Shown piece after piece: positions 1 to 6,181 of a stretch of 8,771 nt of DNA. How positions within the stretch are numbered: the first letter of the stretch is position 1; each line of letters starts with the position of its first letter. The translations under genes and the position numbers were made by a program. Below the pieces are notes generated by a model, which did not search any database, was not told where the DNA came from, and saw nothing but the letters and a program-made list of their open reading frames with translations. Source of the DNA: Bacteroidota bacterium (GTDB lineage Bacteria > Bacteroidota > Bacteroidia > Bacteroidales > Lentimicrobiaceae). The stretch lies in NCBI GenBank assembly GCA_023428585.1, contig JAEYXG010000212.1:1-8771 (forward strand), given 5' to 3'.

Positions 1-728
1 CGAACTCCGGTAATAGAGGTCAGTAGCCTCAAAAAATCTTTCAGTGTCATGAGGTACTTAAGGATACATCGCTTACCTTATATGAAGGCGAAAACCTTGT
101 TGTGCTTGGCAAATCAGGAACAGGTAAGTCGGTTTTGATAAAGTGTATAGTGGGTTTGCTCACCCCTGATAGCGGAATTATCAAGGTATTTGATAAAGAT
201 GTGAATACTCTGAAGGCAAAGGAGTTCAGCCATTTGAGACAGCAAATGGGGTTTCTGTTTCAAAGTGGCGCATTGTATGATTCAATGACTGTGAGAGAGA
301 ATCTGGAATTTCCGTTGTTCAGGTTACGAAAAAACTTATCGAAAAAGGAGGTTAAAGAGAAGATTTTAACAGTCTTGGAAAATATCGGTTTACCAGAAGT
401 ACTTGACAAAATGCCATCTGAGCTATCAGGCGGTATGCGTAAACGGGTGAGCCTTGCACGTACTATTGTCGTTGATCCGCTCATTATGCTTTATGATGAG
501 CCGACCACAGGATTGGATCCGGTAACCTCAGATGAAATAAGTGATCTGATCAACCAGGTTCAAAAGGATTACAAAACCAGTTCAATCATTATAACACATG
601 ATATCAGGTGAGCTATTAAAACAGGCAACAGAATTCTCATGCTTGATGACGGGGTAGTATATAAGGAAGGAACCATAGAGGAATTTGAGAAATCAGATGA
701 TCCTGTAATTAAATCATTTTTCAATTAA
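1..728 (+). pseudogene. MlaF-like ABC transporter ATPase, 5'-partial, frameshifted and with an internal TGA
   Basis: ATPase of an Mla-type (MCE) phospholipid transporter; it would power lipid movement from the inner membrane side. The N-terminus reads from base 1 as RTPVIEVSSLKKSFSV. The frame then moves by one base near 46-48 (apparent loss of one base in GTC/CAT), and the homology continues as HEVLKDTSLTLYEGENLVVL. Walker A GKSGTGKS is at 108-131, followed by the Q-loop (FLFQSG), signature LSGGM, Walker B IMLYDEP and the switch histidine in ITHD. An in-frame TGA at 609-611 follows HDIR; the same frame then reads AIKTGNRILMLDDGVVYKEG and on to a proper TAA at 726-728. From memory of the family, the TGA sits where a Cys codon is common (HDMKCA). 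The first few codons lie outside the window. The MCE gene starts 11 nt downstream, so they form an operon. The longest uninterrupted product (from GTG 102) has all catalytic motifs but lacks the first strands and the C-terminal 39 or so residues. It may be a real pseudogene or a sequence error. Confidence 0.85.
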
Positions 729-739
729 CAATAGGCATT

Positions 740-1474
740 ATGAAAGCACATTCACAAAATTTTAAAATACGTTTGGGTTTATTTGTAATATTCGGATTGG
801 CACTTTTTGTAGCCGCAATCTTTATTATAGGCCGTCAGAAAAATCTCTTTAATCCGGTATTCAAGCTTACTACTACATTTTATAATGTGAGCGGATTGCA
901 GGTGGGCAATAATGTCCGATTTGCCGGAATAAACGTTGGTACAGTTGACAATATCAGCATCATAACTGATTCAACTGTTAGGGTTGATATGTTGATTAGG
1001 AAAGAAGTTTAAAAATTCATCAAATCGGATAGTGAGGTTGGTATAGGCTCAGAGGGATTGATTGGCGACAGGCTTATGATAATTTCACAAGGAAGTTCTG
1101 ATACTACAATTGCTAAGGATGGACAAGAGTTAATTTCGAATGAGCCTGTTGAAACCGATGAAATTATTGCCAGTCTTGAAGTTACTGCCGGTTATGCTCA
1201 GATTATAGCCAGTGAAATTGCCGACATGATGGTTAAAATCAACAGTGGCCAGGGTACATTGGGTCAGCTTATACATGATTCTGGCTTCGCAAAGAACCTT
1301 GATGAAACACTAATCAACTTGAAACAGAGTTCAAAGGGACTGGAAGAGAACATGAAAGCAGTTCAACATAACTTCCTCTTAAAAGGTTTCTTCAAGAAAA
1401 AGGACAGGGAAGCTAAAAAGCGCGAAGACGCTGCTAAAGCTGCAGCTGAGCAAAAAGAAGAAGAGAAGAAATAA
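740..1474 (+). pseudogene. MCE-domain MlaD-like lipid-transport protein, interrupted by an in-frame TAA
   Basis: Substrate-binding MCE protein of the same transporter as the upstream ATPase; it would be anchored in the inner membrane and face the periplasm. Read through, it is 244 residues. A single N-terminal membrane helix lies at about 11-31 (LGLFVIFGLALFVAAIFIIG). An MCE domain follows at about 39-116, with the GLQVGNNVRFAGINVGTV core. Next comes a helical segment with NSGQGTLGQLIHD, and the NFLLKGFFKKK ending typical of Bacteroidota members, capped by a Lys/Glu/Ala-rich tail. Codon 91 (1010-1012) is TAA in the middle of the MCE domain. The frame continues without any shift as KFIKSDSEVGIGSEGLIGDR, so one base change (for example CAA Gln to TAA) explains it. 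Translation as written gives a 90-residue anchor with half an MCE domain, probably not functional; a restart at TTG 1058 would lack the membrane helix. The start is ATG 740, 11 nt after the ATPase stop. Confidence 0.87.
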
Positions 1475-1620
1475 TTTGTCCCGGATTAATGGCTCGGGCA
1501 TTGGCATGTATCCTTATCTATCTTAAATACTATTCACGAAAATCCCTATTTATTGATCGGAGATTTTGCTAATAAAACTTAGAAATATCTATAGCAATTA
1601 AAAAGGAATAATCTGTAGAT

Positions 1621-1628
1621 TACTTTTC
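1621..1628 (+). promoter_or_regulatory. Candidate -7 box for the lipoprotein gene
   Basis: TACTTTTC matches the Bacteroidota -7 consensus TAnnTTTG except at the last base and lies about 46 nt before ATG 1675. No TTG at the expected -33 distance is visible. The 200-nt gap 1475-1674 otherwise shows nothing beyond AT-rich sequence. This gap and the box suggest the lipoprotein gene is transcribed separately from the mla-like pair. Confidence 0.3.
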
Positions 1629-1674
1629 GAAGAATAGGCGATAAATGTTCATATTCTGACTTAATAAAAAGCGT

Positions 1675-2418
1675 ATGAAGGGGGTACTTAAAACCATATT
1701 ATTTCTGCTGATTACAGCTACATTGATCTTTATTGGTTCTTGTGAAAAGCTTAAAACAGATTTCAACAGTGAAAACCTGGTTATGAAATCACAGGAAATC
1801 ACCGGATATGTTTATGAACAATATGAGGGTATAAGCAACTACTCCTTAGTCGTTCCAATAAAAATATATGTTAAAGGCGGATTACCTGATCATGAATATG
1901 GTGATTATCATTTTAAGGTTGCAAATGGTTCACAGCTCCCAGTAGGATTACAGCTTGATACTCTTACAGGAGTTATATTTGGAAATGGATAGGCATTGAA
2001 TATAGAACAGGAATTCGTTGAATTTGACCTCGAAGTTTCAGATGGGTTGAGTAAAACCACTAATACATTCTCTTTATCCACGCAGTATATTCCAAAGGGA
2101 ACCAAGGTGCCACATCATGAAATGCAGCATAGTTCACCTGAAACCAGTCTTCAGTGTAATCTTAATTCATCAGTTTACGGAGTTTCATTGAGTATGCTGG
2201 GTGGCAATCCACCCTATACATTCAAGTTGAAAGGTAATGATAAGTTACCCGGTGGATTGACACTTGATCCTATGAATGTTGTTATATCAGGAAGTATAAA
2301 AGATGTAGAGTCAGGAAATTATACTTTCAGTGTACAGTGTATGGATACTAATAGTGCTACTGCAATCAGTATGTTCACATCTGATATGTATGAAGAATTT
2401 ACTCTCATAGTGAGATAG
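1675..2418 (+). pseudogene. Secreted lipoprotein with two putative Ig-like (He_PIG-type) domains, interrupted by an in-frame TAG
   Basis: Read through, it is 247 residues. The N-terminus is a lipoprotein signal peptide: MKGVLKT, then a hydrophobic run ILFLLITATLIFIGSC with the lipid-bearing Cys at residue 23. Two similar domains follow, each with the He_PIG pattern of a Gly/Pro turn, then LP-GL-LD and V-I-G. In the first the core is LPVGLQLDTLTGVIFGNG. In the second it is NPPYTFKL followed by LPGGLTLDPMNVVISGS. Codon 106 (1990-1992) is TAG, just after GVIFGNG in domain 1; the same frame continues with ALNIEQEFVEFDLEVSDG, which completes that domain. A one-base change from CAG, AAG, GAG or TGG would explain it. 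As written, only a short lipoprotein with half a domain would be made. Such domains are generally adhesive or structural on cell-surface proteins; a precise role cannot be inferred. Whether it is pseudogenised or a sequence error is open. Confidence 0.8.
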
Positions 2419-2451
2419 TAGAACAGGTAACAGAAATCCAATAATTATCAG

Positions 2452-2459
2452 TACTTTTG
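2452..2459 (+). promoter_or_regulatory. -7 promoter box of the ABC-F gene
   Basis: TACTTTTG is an exact match to the Bacteroidota -7 consensus TAnnTTTG and is followed by CAGCCC, a common initial-transcript context in this phylum. It lies 50 nt before ATG 2510. No convincing -33 TTG is seen upstream. Transcription would start at about 2464-2467, inside or at the edge of the leader hairpin. Confidence 0.5.
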
Positions 2460-2460
2460 C

Positions 2461-2481
2461 AGCCCTTTTAAACGGAGGGCT
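2461..2481 (+). promoter_or_regulatory. Leader hairpin upstream of the ABC-F gene
   Basis: AGCCCT (2461-2466) pairs perfectly with AGGGCT (2476-2481) across a 9-nt loop, followed by CTTTACTATTT. It sits between the -7 box and the start codon. It could stabilise the mRNA 5' end or act in attenuation, which is known for some ABC-F genes. If transcription starts downstream of 2461, part of the left arm would be missing, so its role depends on the true start site. Confidence 0.35.
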
Positions 2482-2509
2482 CTTTACTATTTAAATAACG
2501 GATAACTAA

Positions 2510-4120
2510 ATGATTACAGTTTCTAACCTGAGTATTCAATTCGGGAAACGCATCTTATTCCAGGATGTTAATATGAATTTTACCCCCGGTAATTGCTATG
2601 GAATTATTGGTGCAAATGGTGCCGGAAAGTCTACTTTTCTTAAAATGCTATCGGGAGAAGTGGAAAACACCAAGGGTTCTATTTTTCAGGGGCCCGGTGA
2701 AAGGTTGTCGGTTCTCAGGCAGAATCATAATGAATTTGATGATTATTCAGTGATCTCTACCGTGTTGATGGGCCATTCCACTTTATGGAAAGTAATGGAG
2801 GAAAAGGACCAGTTATATTCGAAATCGGATTTTACGGAGGAGGATGGCCATCGGGCATCGGAATTGGAGGAGCAGTTTGCCGAAATGGATGGCTGGAATG
2901 CTGAAAGCAATGCTGCCAGTTTACTCAGTGGATTGGGTATAAAGGAGAATTTGCATAACTCACTCATGTCACACCTTGATGGAAAGGCTAAAGTGAAAGT
3001 TTTGCTTGCTCAGGCACTTTTTGGCAAACCTGATAATTTACTGTTGGATGAGCCGACTAATGACCTTGACCTTGATACCGTGTCATGGCTGGAAGGTTAT
3101 CTTTCAAATTTTGAGAATACAGTGCTTGTGGTGTCACACGACAGGCATTTCCTGGATTCCATATGCACGCATATTGTTGATATTGATTTCAATAGAGTGC
3201 AATTGTACCCCGGAAATTATACTTTTTGGTATGAATCAAGCCAGTTGGCACTAAGGCAACTGCAAACTCAGAATAAAAAGGCGGAGGAGCGAAAGAAGGA
3301 ACTCCAGGAATTTATAGCGCGTTTCAGTGCCAATGCATCAAAGTCGAAACAGACTACCAGCCGAAAGAAGATGATTGAGAAGCTCAACATTGAAGAGATA
3401 AAACCATCAACCCGCAAATATCCCGGAATTATCTTCACTCCGGAGCGTGAACCCGGTAATAATATTTTGGAAGTCAAGGACCTTAGTAAGAGCGTAAATG
3501 GCGTAACACTCTTTAAGAATATAAGTTTTACCATTCAGAAGAACGATAAGATTGTGTTTCTCTCAAAGGATACCAGAGCCATGACACAGCTATTTGAAAT
3601 ACTCAAGGGTCATGAACAGCCTGATTCAGGAACCTTTATCTGGGGTCAAACCATTTTGAAGGCATATCTGCCGCTTGAATATGATGAGTTGTTCAAAACA
3701 GATATTAGCCTGGTTGACTGGCTTGGTCAATTCTCAACTGATACCACTGAACTTTATTTAAGGGGATTCTTGGGTAAGATGCTTTTCTCGGGAGAGGAGA
3801 TATACAAGAAAGCCAATGTGTTATCGGGTGGAGAGAAAGTGCGTTGTATGATTGCGCGTATGATGATTCGCAATGCAAATGTGATGTTATTGGATAACCC
3901 GACCAATCATCTGGATCTTGAGTCTATTCAGGCATTCAATAATACCCTCATAAAGTTCAAGGGTAATATCCTCATGTCATCTCATGACCATGAGTTTATT
4001 CAAACAATCTGTAATAGGGTGATTGAAATTGGCCCCAAGGGCATGATTGACAAATTGATGGATTTTGACGATTACATTACCGACGATAAATTAAAGGAAC
4101 AAAGAAATAAACTTTACTAA
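2510..4120 (+). CDS. ABC-F family ATPase (YkpA/YbiT-like), ribosome-associated type
   Basis: This is a 536-residue soluble tandem ABC protein without membrane segments. ABC-F proteins bind the ribosome and affect translation or antibiotic resistance; the exact role of this subgroup is unsettled. NBD1 has Walker A GANGAGKST (34-42), a degenerate signature HLDGKAK (155-161), Walker B LLLDEP (177-182) and switch His in SHDRHF. A Lys/Glu/Arg-rich helical linker covers about 245-300, as expected of ABC-F. NBD2 has no P-loop: the Walker A position reads LSKDTRAMTQ (351-360). It keeps a perfect signature LSGGEK (438-443), but its Walker B is VMLLDNP (458-464) with Asn in place of the catalytic Glu. 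The LDGKxKVKVLLAQALFG stretch resembles YkpA/YbiT-type members. Length is normal for the subgroup. ATG 2510 starts directly at the first beta strand, so the start is secure. The gene has its own promoter candidate and is probably monocistronic. Confidence 0.93.
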   Translation: MITVSNLSIQFGKRILFQDVNMNFTPGNCYGIIGANGAGKSTFLKMLSGEVENTKGSIFQGPGERLSVLRQNHNEFDDYSVISTVLMGHSTLWKVMEEKDQLYSKSDFTEEDGHRASELEEQFAEMDGWNAESNAASLLSGLGIKENLHNSLMSHLDGKAKVKVLLAQALFGKPDNLLLDEPTNDLDLDTVSWLEGYLSNFENTVLVVSHDRHFLDSICTHIVDIDFNRVQLYPGNYTFWYESSQLALRQLQTQNKKAEERKKELQEFIARFSANASKSKQTTSRKKMIEKLNIEEIKPSTRKYPGIIFTPEREPGNNILEVKDLSKSVNGVTLFKNISFTIQKNDKIVFLSKDTRAMTQLFEILKGHEQPDSGTFIWGQTILKAYLPLEYDELFKTDISLVDWLGQFSTDTTELYLRGFLGKMLFSGEEIYKKANVLSGGEKVRCMIARMMIRNANVMLLDNPTNHLDLESIQAFNNTLIKFKGNILMSSHDHEFIQTICNRVIEIGPKGMIDKLMDFDDYITDDKLKEQRNKLY

Positions 4121-4140
4121 TTCAGGATCCTGAATTCAGG
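4119..4140. repeat. Overlapping perfect palindromes at the ABC-F stop codon
   Basis: AATTCAGGATCCTGAATT (4119-4136) is an 18-nt perfect palindrome that begins with the last two bases of the ABC-F stop codon. CCTGAATTCAGG (4129-4140) is a second, 12-nt perfect palindrome overlapping it. The octamer AATTCAGG thus appears twice in direct orientation, 14 nt apart. As RNA it could fold as a 7-bp stem with a GATC loop, or as an alternative hairpin. There is no T-tract after it, so it is not a classical intrinsic terminator. It could be an mRNA 3'-end stabiliser or a protein-binding site. Confidence 0.6.
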
Positions 4141-4242
4141 CTGCATCTCCCGCTACTGCTACTTTATGTTAAAGTTATATTTTTAAATAAGGCTATTCTA
4201 AGCTTTTTCAACGACAGTTAATTCATAAATTATTGAGAATTA

Positions 4243-4461
4243 ATGTGTATCTTGCGGGAAAATATATTGATAGTGAAAAAAAGTAAGAGTAATCAGGGGG
4301 TAAGTCTTAAGAGTAATCATAGTACTATTGACACCTCATGTGGATCACTCAGGGGCAAGTATCCTGTTGTTCTGGATGGGGGAAAGACTACAATTTATAT
4401 TTCTGATAAAAGCCGGGAAGCTGAAATCATAGAGAGATATAAGGCCAGAGCCAGAAGGTAA
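4243..4461 (+). CDS. Small basic protein of unknown function
   Basis: I do not recognise a named family. The product is 72 residues, without a signal peptide or membrane segment. The body is SKSNQ..., then GSLRGKYPVVLDGGKTTIYI, then SDKSREAEIIERYKARARR. The C-terminal third is charged and likely helical, ending in an Arg-rich tail; the centre looks like a two-strand beta turn. The high proportion of Lys and Arg would suit nucleic-acid or ribosome association, but that is inference only. ATG 4243 is the longest start. A TATCTTGC -7-like box (4248-4255) overlaps those first codons, and the initial residues CILRENILIV do not match the rest in character, so GTG 4273 (62 residues, starting MKKSKSNQ) may be the true start. 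Coding is supported by an uninterrupted frame with sensible residue make-up between two strong genes. Confidence 0.6.
   Translation: MCILRENILIVKKSKSNQGVSLKSNHSTIDTSCGSLRGKYPVVLDGGKTTIYISDKSREAEIIERYKARARR
4248..4255 (+). promoter_or_regulatory. Candidate -7 box for the small basic protein gene
   Basis: TATCTTGC resembles the Bacteroidota -7 element (TAnnTTTG, with one T fewer before the G). No -33 TTG at proper distance is present; the nearest, at 4233-4235, is only 12 nt away. If real, transcription would start near 4261 and would rule out ATG 4243 as the start, favouring GTG 4273. Confidence 0.25.
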
Positions 4462-4490
4462 TTACTTACCGGTGGTTGCATAATGGATTG

Positions 4491-4502
4491 TTGTTATAAC
4501 AA
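4491..4502. repeat. 12-nt perfect palindrome in the intergenic region before the GH3 gene
   Basis: TTGTTATAACAA is perfectly self-complementary and lies 129 nt upstream of the GH3 start and about 75 nt upstream of its candidate promoter. The form would suit a dimeric DNA-binding regulator. A 12-mer palindrome in AT-rich DNA can also occur by chance. The rest of 4462-4619 shows no gene. Confidence 0.35.
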
Positions 4503-4556
4503 ACAGCAAGGGGATACTTATGTCTTATTTGTTTGGATGATAAAGGGTGATGATTA

Positions 4557-4583
4557 TTGGCAAATAAAATTAGCGTAATTTTA
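4557..4583 (+). promoter_or_regulatory. Candidate promoter of the GH3-LysE operon
   Basis: TTG at 4557-4559 and TAATTTTA at 4576-4583, separated by 16 nt, resemble the Bacteroidota TTG / TAnnTTTG promoter with A for the last G. The spacing is slightly short. ATG 4620 lies 36 nt beyond. The same TTTTAC variant occurs in the recJ promoter candidate of this window. Confidence 0.35.
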
Positions 4584-4619
4584 CAACCTCTTTTAACCAC
4601 AATCTAAATTCTTCAGCTA

Positions 4620-6173
4620 ATGCCGATATTAGGATCAATTATCAAAGGCGCCATTGCATTTCCAAGTAAAATCCCATTTGATAAAATCAGTAAGTTAACC
4701 CCTGCCAAACAGCAAGAGGTGACTTTAAGAAAACTGATAAGCAGGGCTCAATTTACTGCACTGGGTGAAGAATATGGCTTTGATGAAATGTTGAGGGAAA
4801 AGAATCTTATAAAGAAGTTTAAAGCTACAGTACCCCTTAACGATTATAATTCAATTCATCAAAAATGGTGGTATCGAACATTGCATGGTGAATCATTTGT
4901 TGCCTGGCCGGGGAAGGTAAAGTATTTTGCACTTAGCTCAGGTACCAGTGAAGCAACAAGCAAGTATATCCCGGTTACTTCTGATATGCTTAAAGCAATT
5001 AAAAGAACCAGCATCCGTCAGATTTTTTCATTGGCAAAGTATGATTTTCCCAGAGACTTCTACGAAAAGGGCATTCTAATGCTTGGCGGTAGTACTCATT
5101 TGCTTTTCAATGGCACATATTATGAAGGCGACCTTTCAGGCATTACCACCGGTAATATTCCTTTTTGGTTTCAGCATTTTTATAAACCCGGTAACCGGAT
5201 TTCAAAAGAACGCGACTGGACAACTAAACTTGATGAGATAGTAAAAAAGGCAAAGGATTGGGATATTGGAGTAATTGTTGGCGTGCCTGCATGGCTACAG
5301 ATACTCATGGAACGAATCATTGACCATTATAAAGTTGATACAATACATGATATTTGGCCCAACCTCTCAATTTATGTACATGGTGGGGTTTCATTCGCAC
5401 CATATCAGAAAACCTTTGAGAAACTACTTGCAAAACCATTGACATACATTGAAACGTATCTGGCATCTGAGGGATTCATTGCTTTCCAAAGTCGTCCAAA
5501 CACCAATGGTATGCAATTAGTGCTTGATAACGGACTGTTTTTTGAATTTGTACCCTTTAGTAGTGAAAACTTTGATGATGAGGGTAATGTTAATCCCAAT
5601 GCCACAACCCTGACAATAGGCGAAGTTGAAGAAGGCAAGGAATATGCGCTTCTGCTCTCTTCCTGCGCCGGTGCATGGCGCTACATGATAGGCGATACTG
5701 TTAAATTTACTTCAAAGGAGAAGTCGGAAATAATTATTACCGGAAGGATCAAGCATTATCTGAACTTGTGTGGGGAGCACCTTTCACAGGATAATATGAA
5801 CAGGGCAATTCAATTGCTTGAAGAACAGGTTAACATTTCAGTCCCTGAATTTACTGTTGCAGGTATAAAGCATGAGAGCATGTTTGCACATAAATGGTAC
5901 CTGGGAGTATCGGGTGATTGGAAATCCATTGATGAGCAATTGGTTAAACACCAGATTGACCAAAATTTAAAAGATCTGAATGATGACTATAGGGTAGAGC
6001 GAATTGCTGCCATACGTGATGTAAAAGTGGAGTTATTGCCATTGGAGCTATTCTACAAATACATGAAGACACTGGGTAAGGAAGGCGGACAGCATAAATT
6101 TCCCAGGGTAATTAAAAAGGATCAACTCACGCATTGGGAAGAATATCTCGATAACAACTTCAGGAAAATCTAA
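4620..6173 (+). CDS. GH3 family protein (acyl-adenylate-forming enzyme of unknown substrate)
   Basis: The product is 517 residues and belongs to the bacterial branch of the GH3 (auxin-responsive promoter) family in the ANL superfamily. Plant GH3 enzymes adenylate a carboxylic acid (auxin, jasmonate) and join it to an amino acid; the bacterial reaction is not known. The three nucleotide-binding motifs are present: SSGTSEATSK (106-115), Y-x-x-S-E as YLASEG (280-285), and YMIGD (355-359). The hinge region GRIKHYLNLCGEHLS (375-389) leads to the small C-terminal domain, and a conserved-looking GGQHKFPRV (489-497) near the end could place a lysine at the active site. No signal peptide or membrane helix, so it is cytoplasmic. 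Length is normal for bacterial members. ATG 4620 leads straight into the usual N-terminal helices. The LysE-family gene follows after 8 nt, so the two are co-transcribed. All key motifs appear intact. Confidence 0.92.
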   Translation: MPILGSIIKGAIAFPSKIPFDKISKLTPAKQQEVTLRKLISRAQFTALGEEYGFDEMLREKNLIKKFKATVPLNDYNSIHQKWWYRTLHGESFVAWPGKVKYFALSSGTSEATSKYIPVTSDMLKAIKRTSIRQIFSLAKYDFPRDFYEKGILMLGGSTHLLFNGTYYEGDLSGITTGNIPFWFQHFYKPGNRISKERDWTTKLDEIVKKAKDWDIGVIVGVPAWLQILMERIIDHYKVDTIHDIWPNLSIYVHGGVSFAPYQKTFEKLLAKPLTYIETYLASEGFIAFQSRPNTNGMQLVLDNGLFFEFVPFSSENFDDEGNVNPNATTLTIGEVEEGKEYALLLSSCAGAWRYMIGDTVKFTSKEKSEIIITGRIKHYLNLCGEHLSQDNMNRAIQLLEEQVNISVPEFTVAGIKHESMFAHKWYLGVSGDWKSIDEQLVKHQIDQNLKDLNDDYRVERIAAIRDVKVELLPLELFYKYMKTLGKEGGQHKFPRVIKKDQLTHWEEYLDNNFRKI

Positions 6174-6181
6174 TTTGTTGT

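Noticed and set aside
1477..1500. CCCG/CGGG hairpin after the MCE gene as an intrinsic terminator
   Set aside because: Only 4 bp with an 11-nt loop and no T-tract.
1..2418. Alternative genetic code or general stop-codon readthrough to explain the interrupted genes
   Set aside because: TGA, TAA and TAG each occur once internally, plus a frameshift, and the intact genes downstream use ordinary stops; no single recoding rule fits.
3006..3534. Out-of-frame and antisense open stretches within the ABC-F gene
   Set aside because: They overlap a clearly conserved coding frame and show no recognisable protein features.
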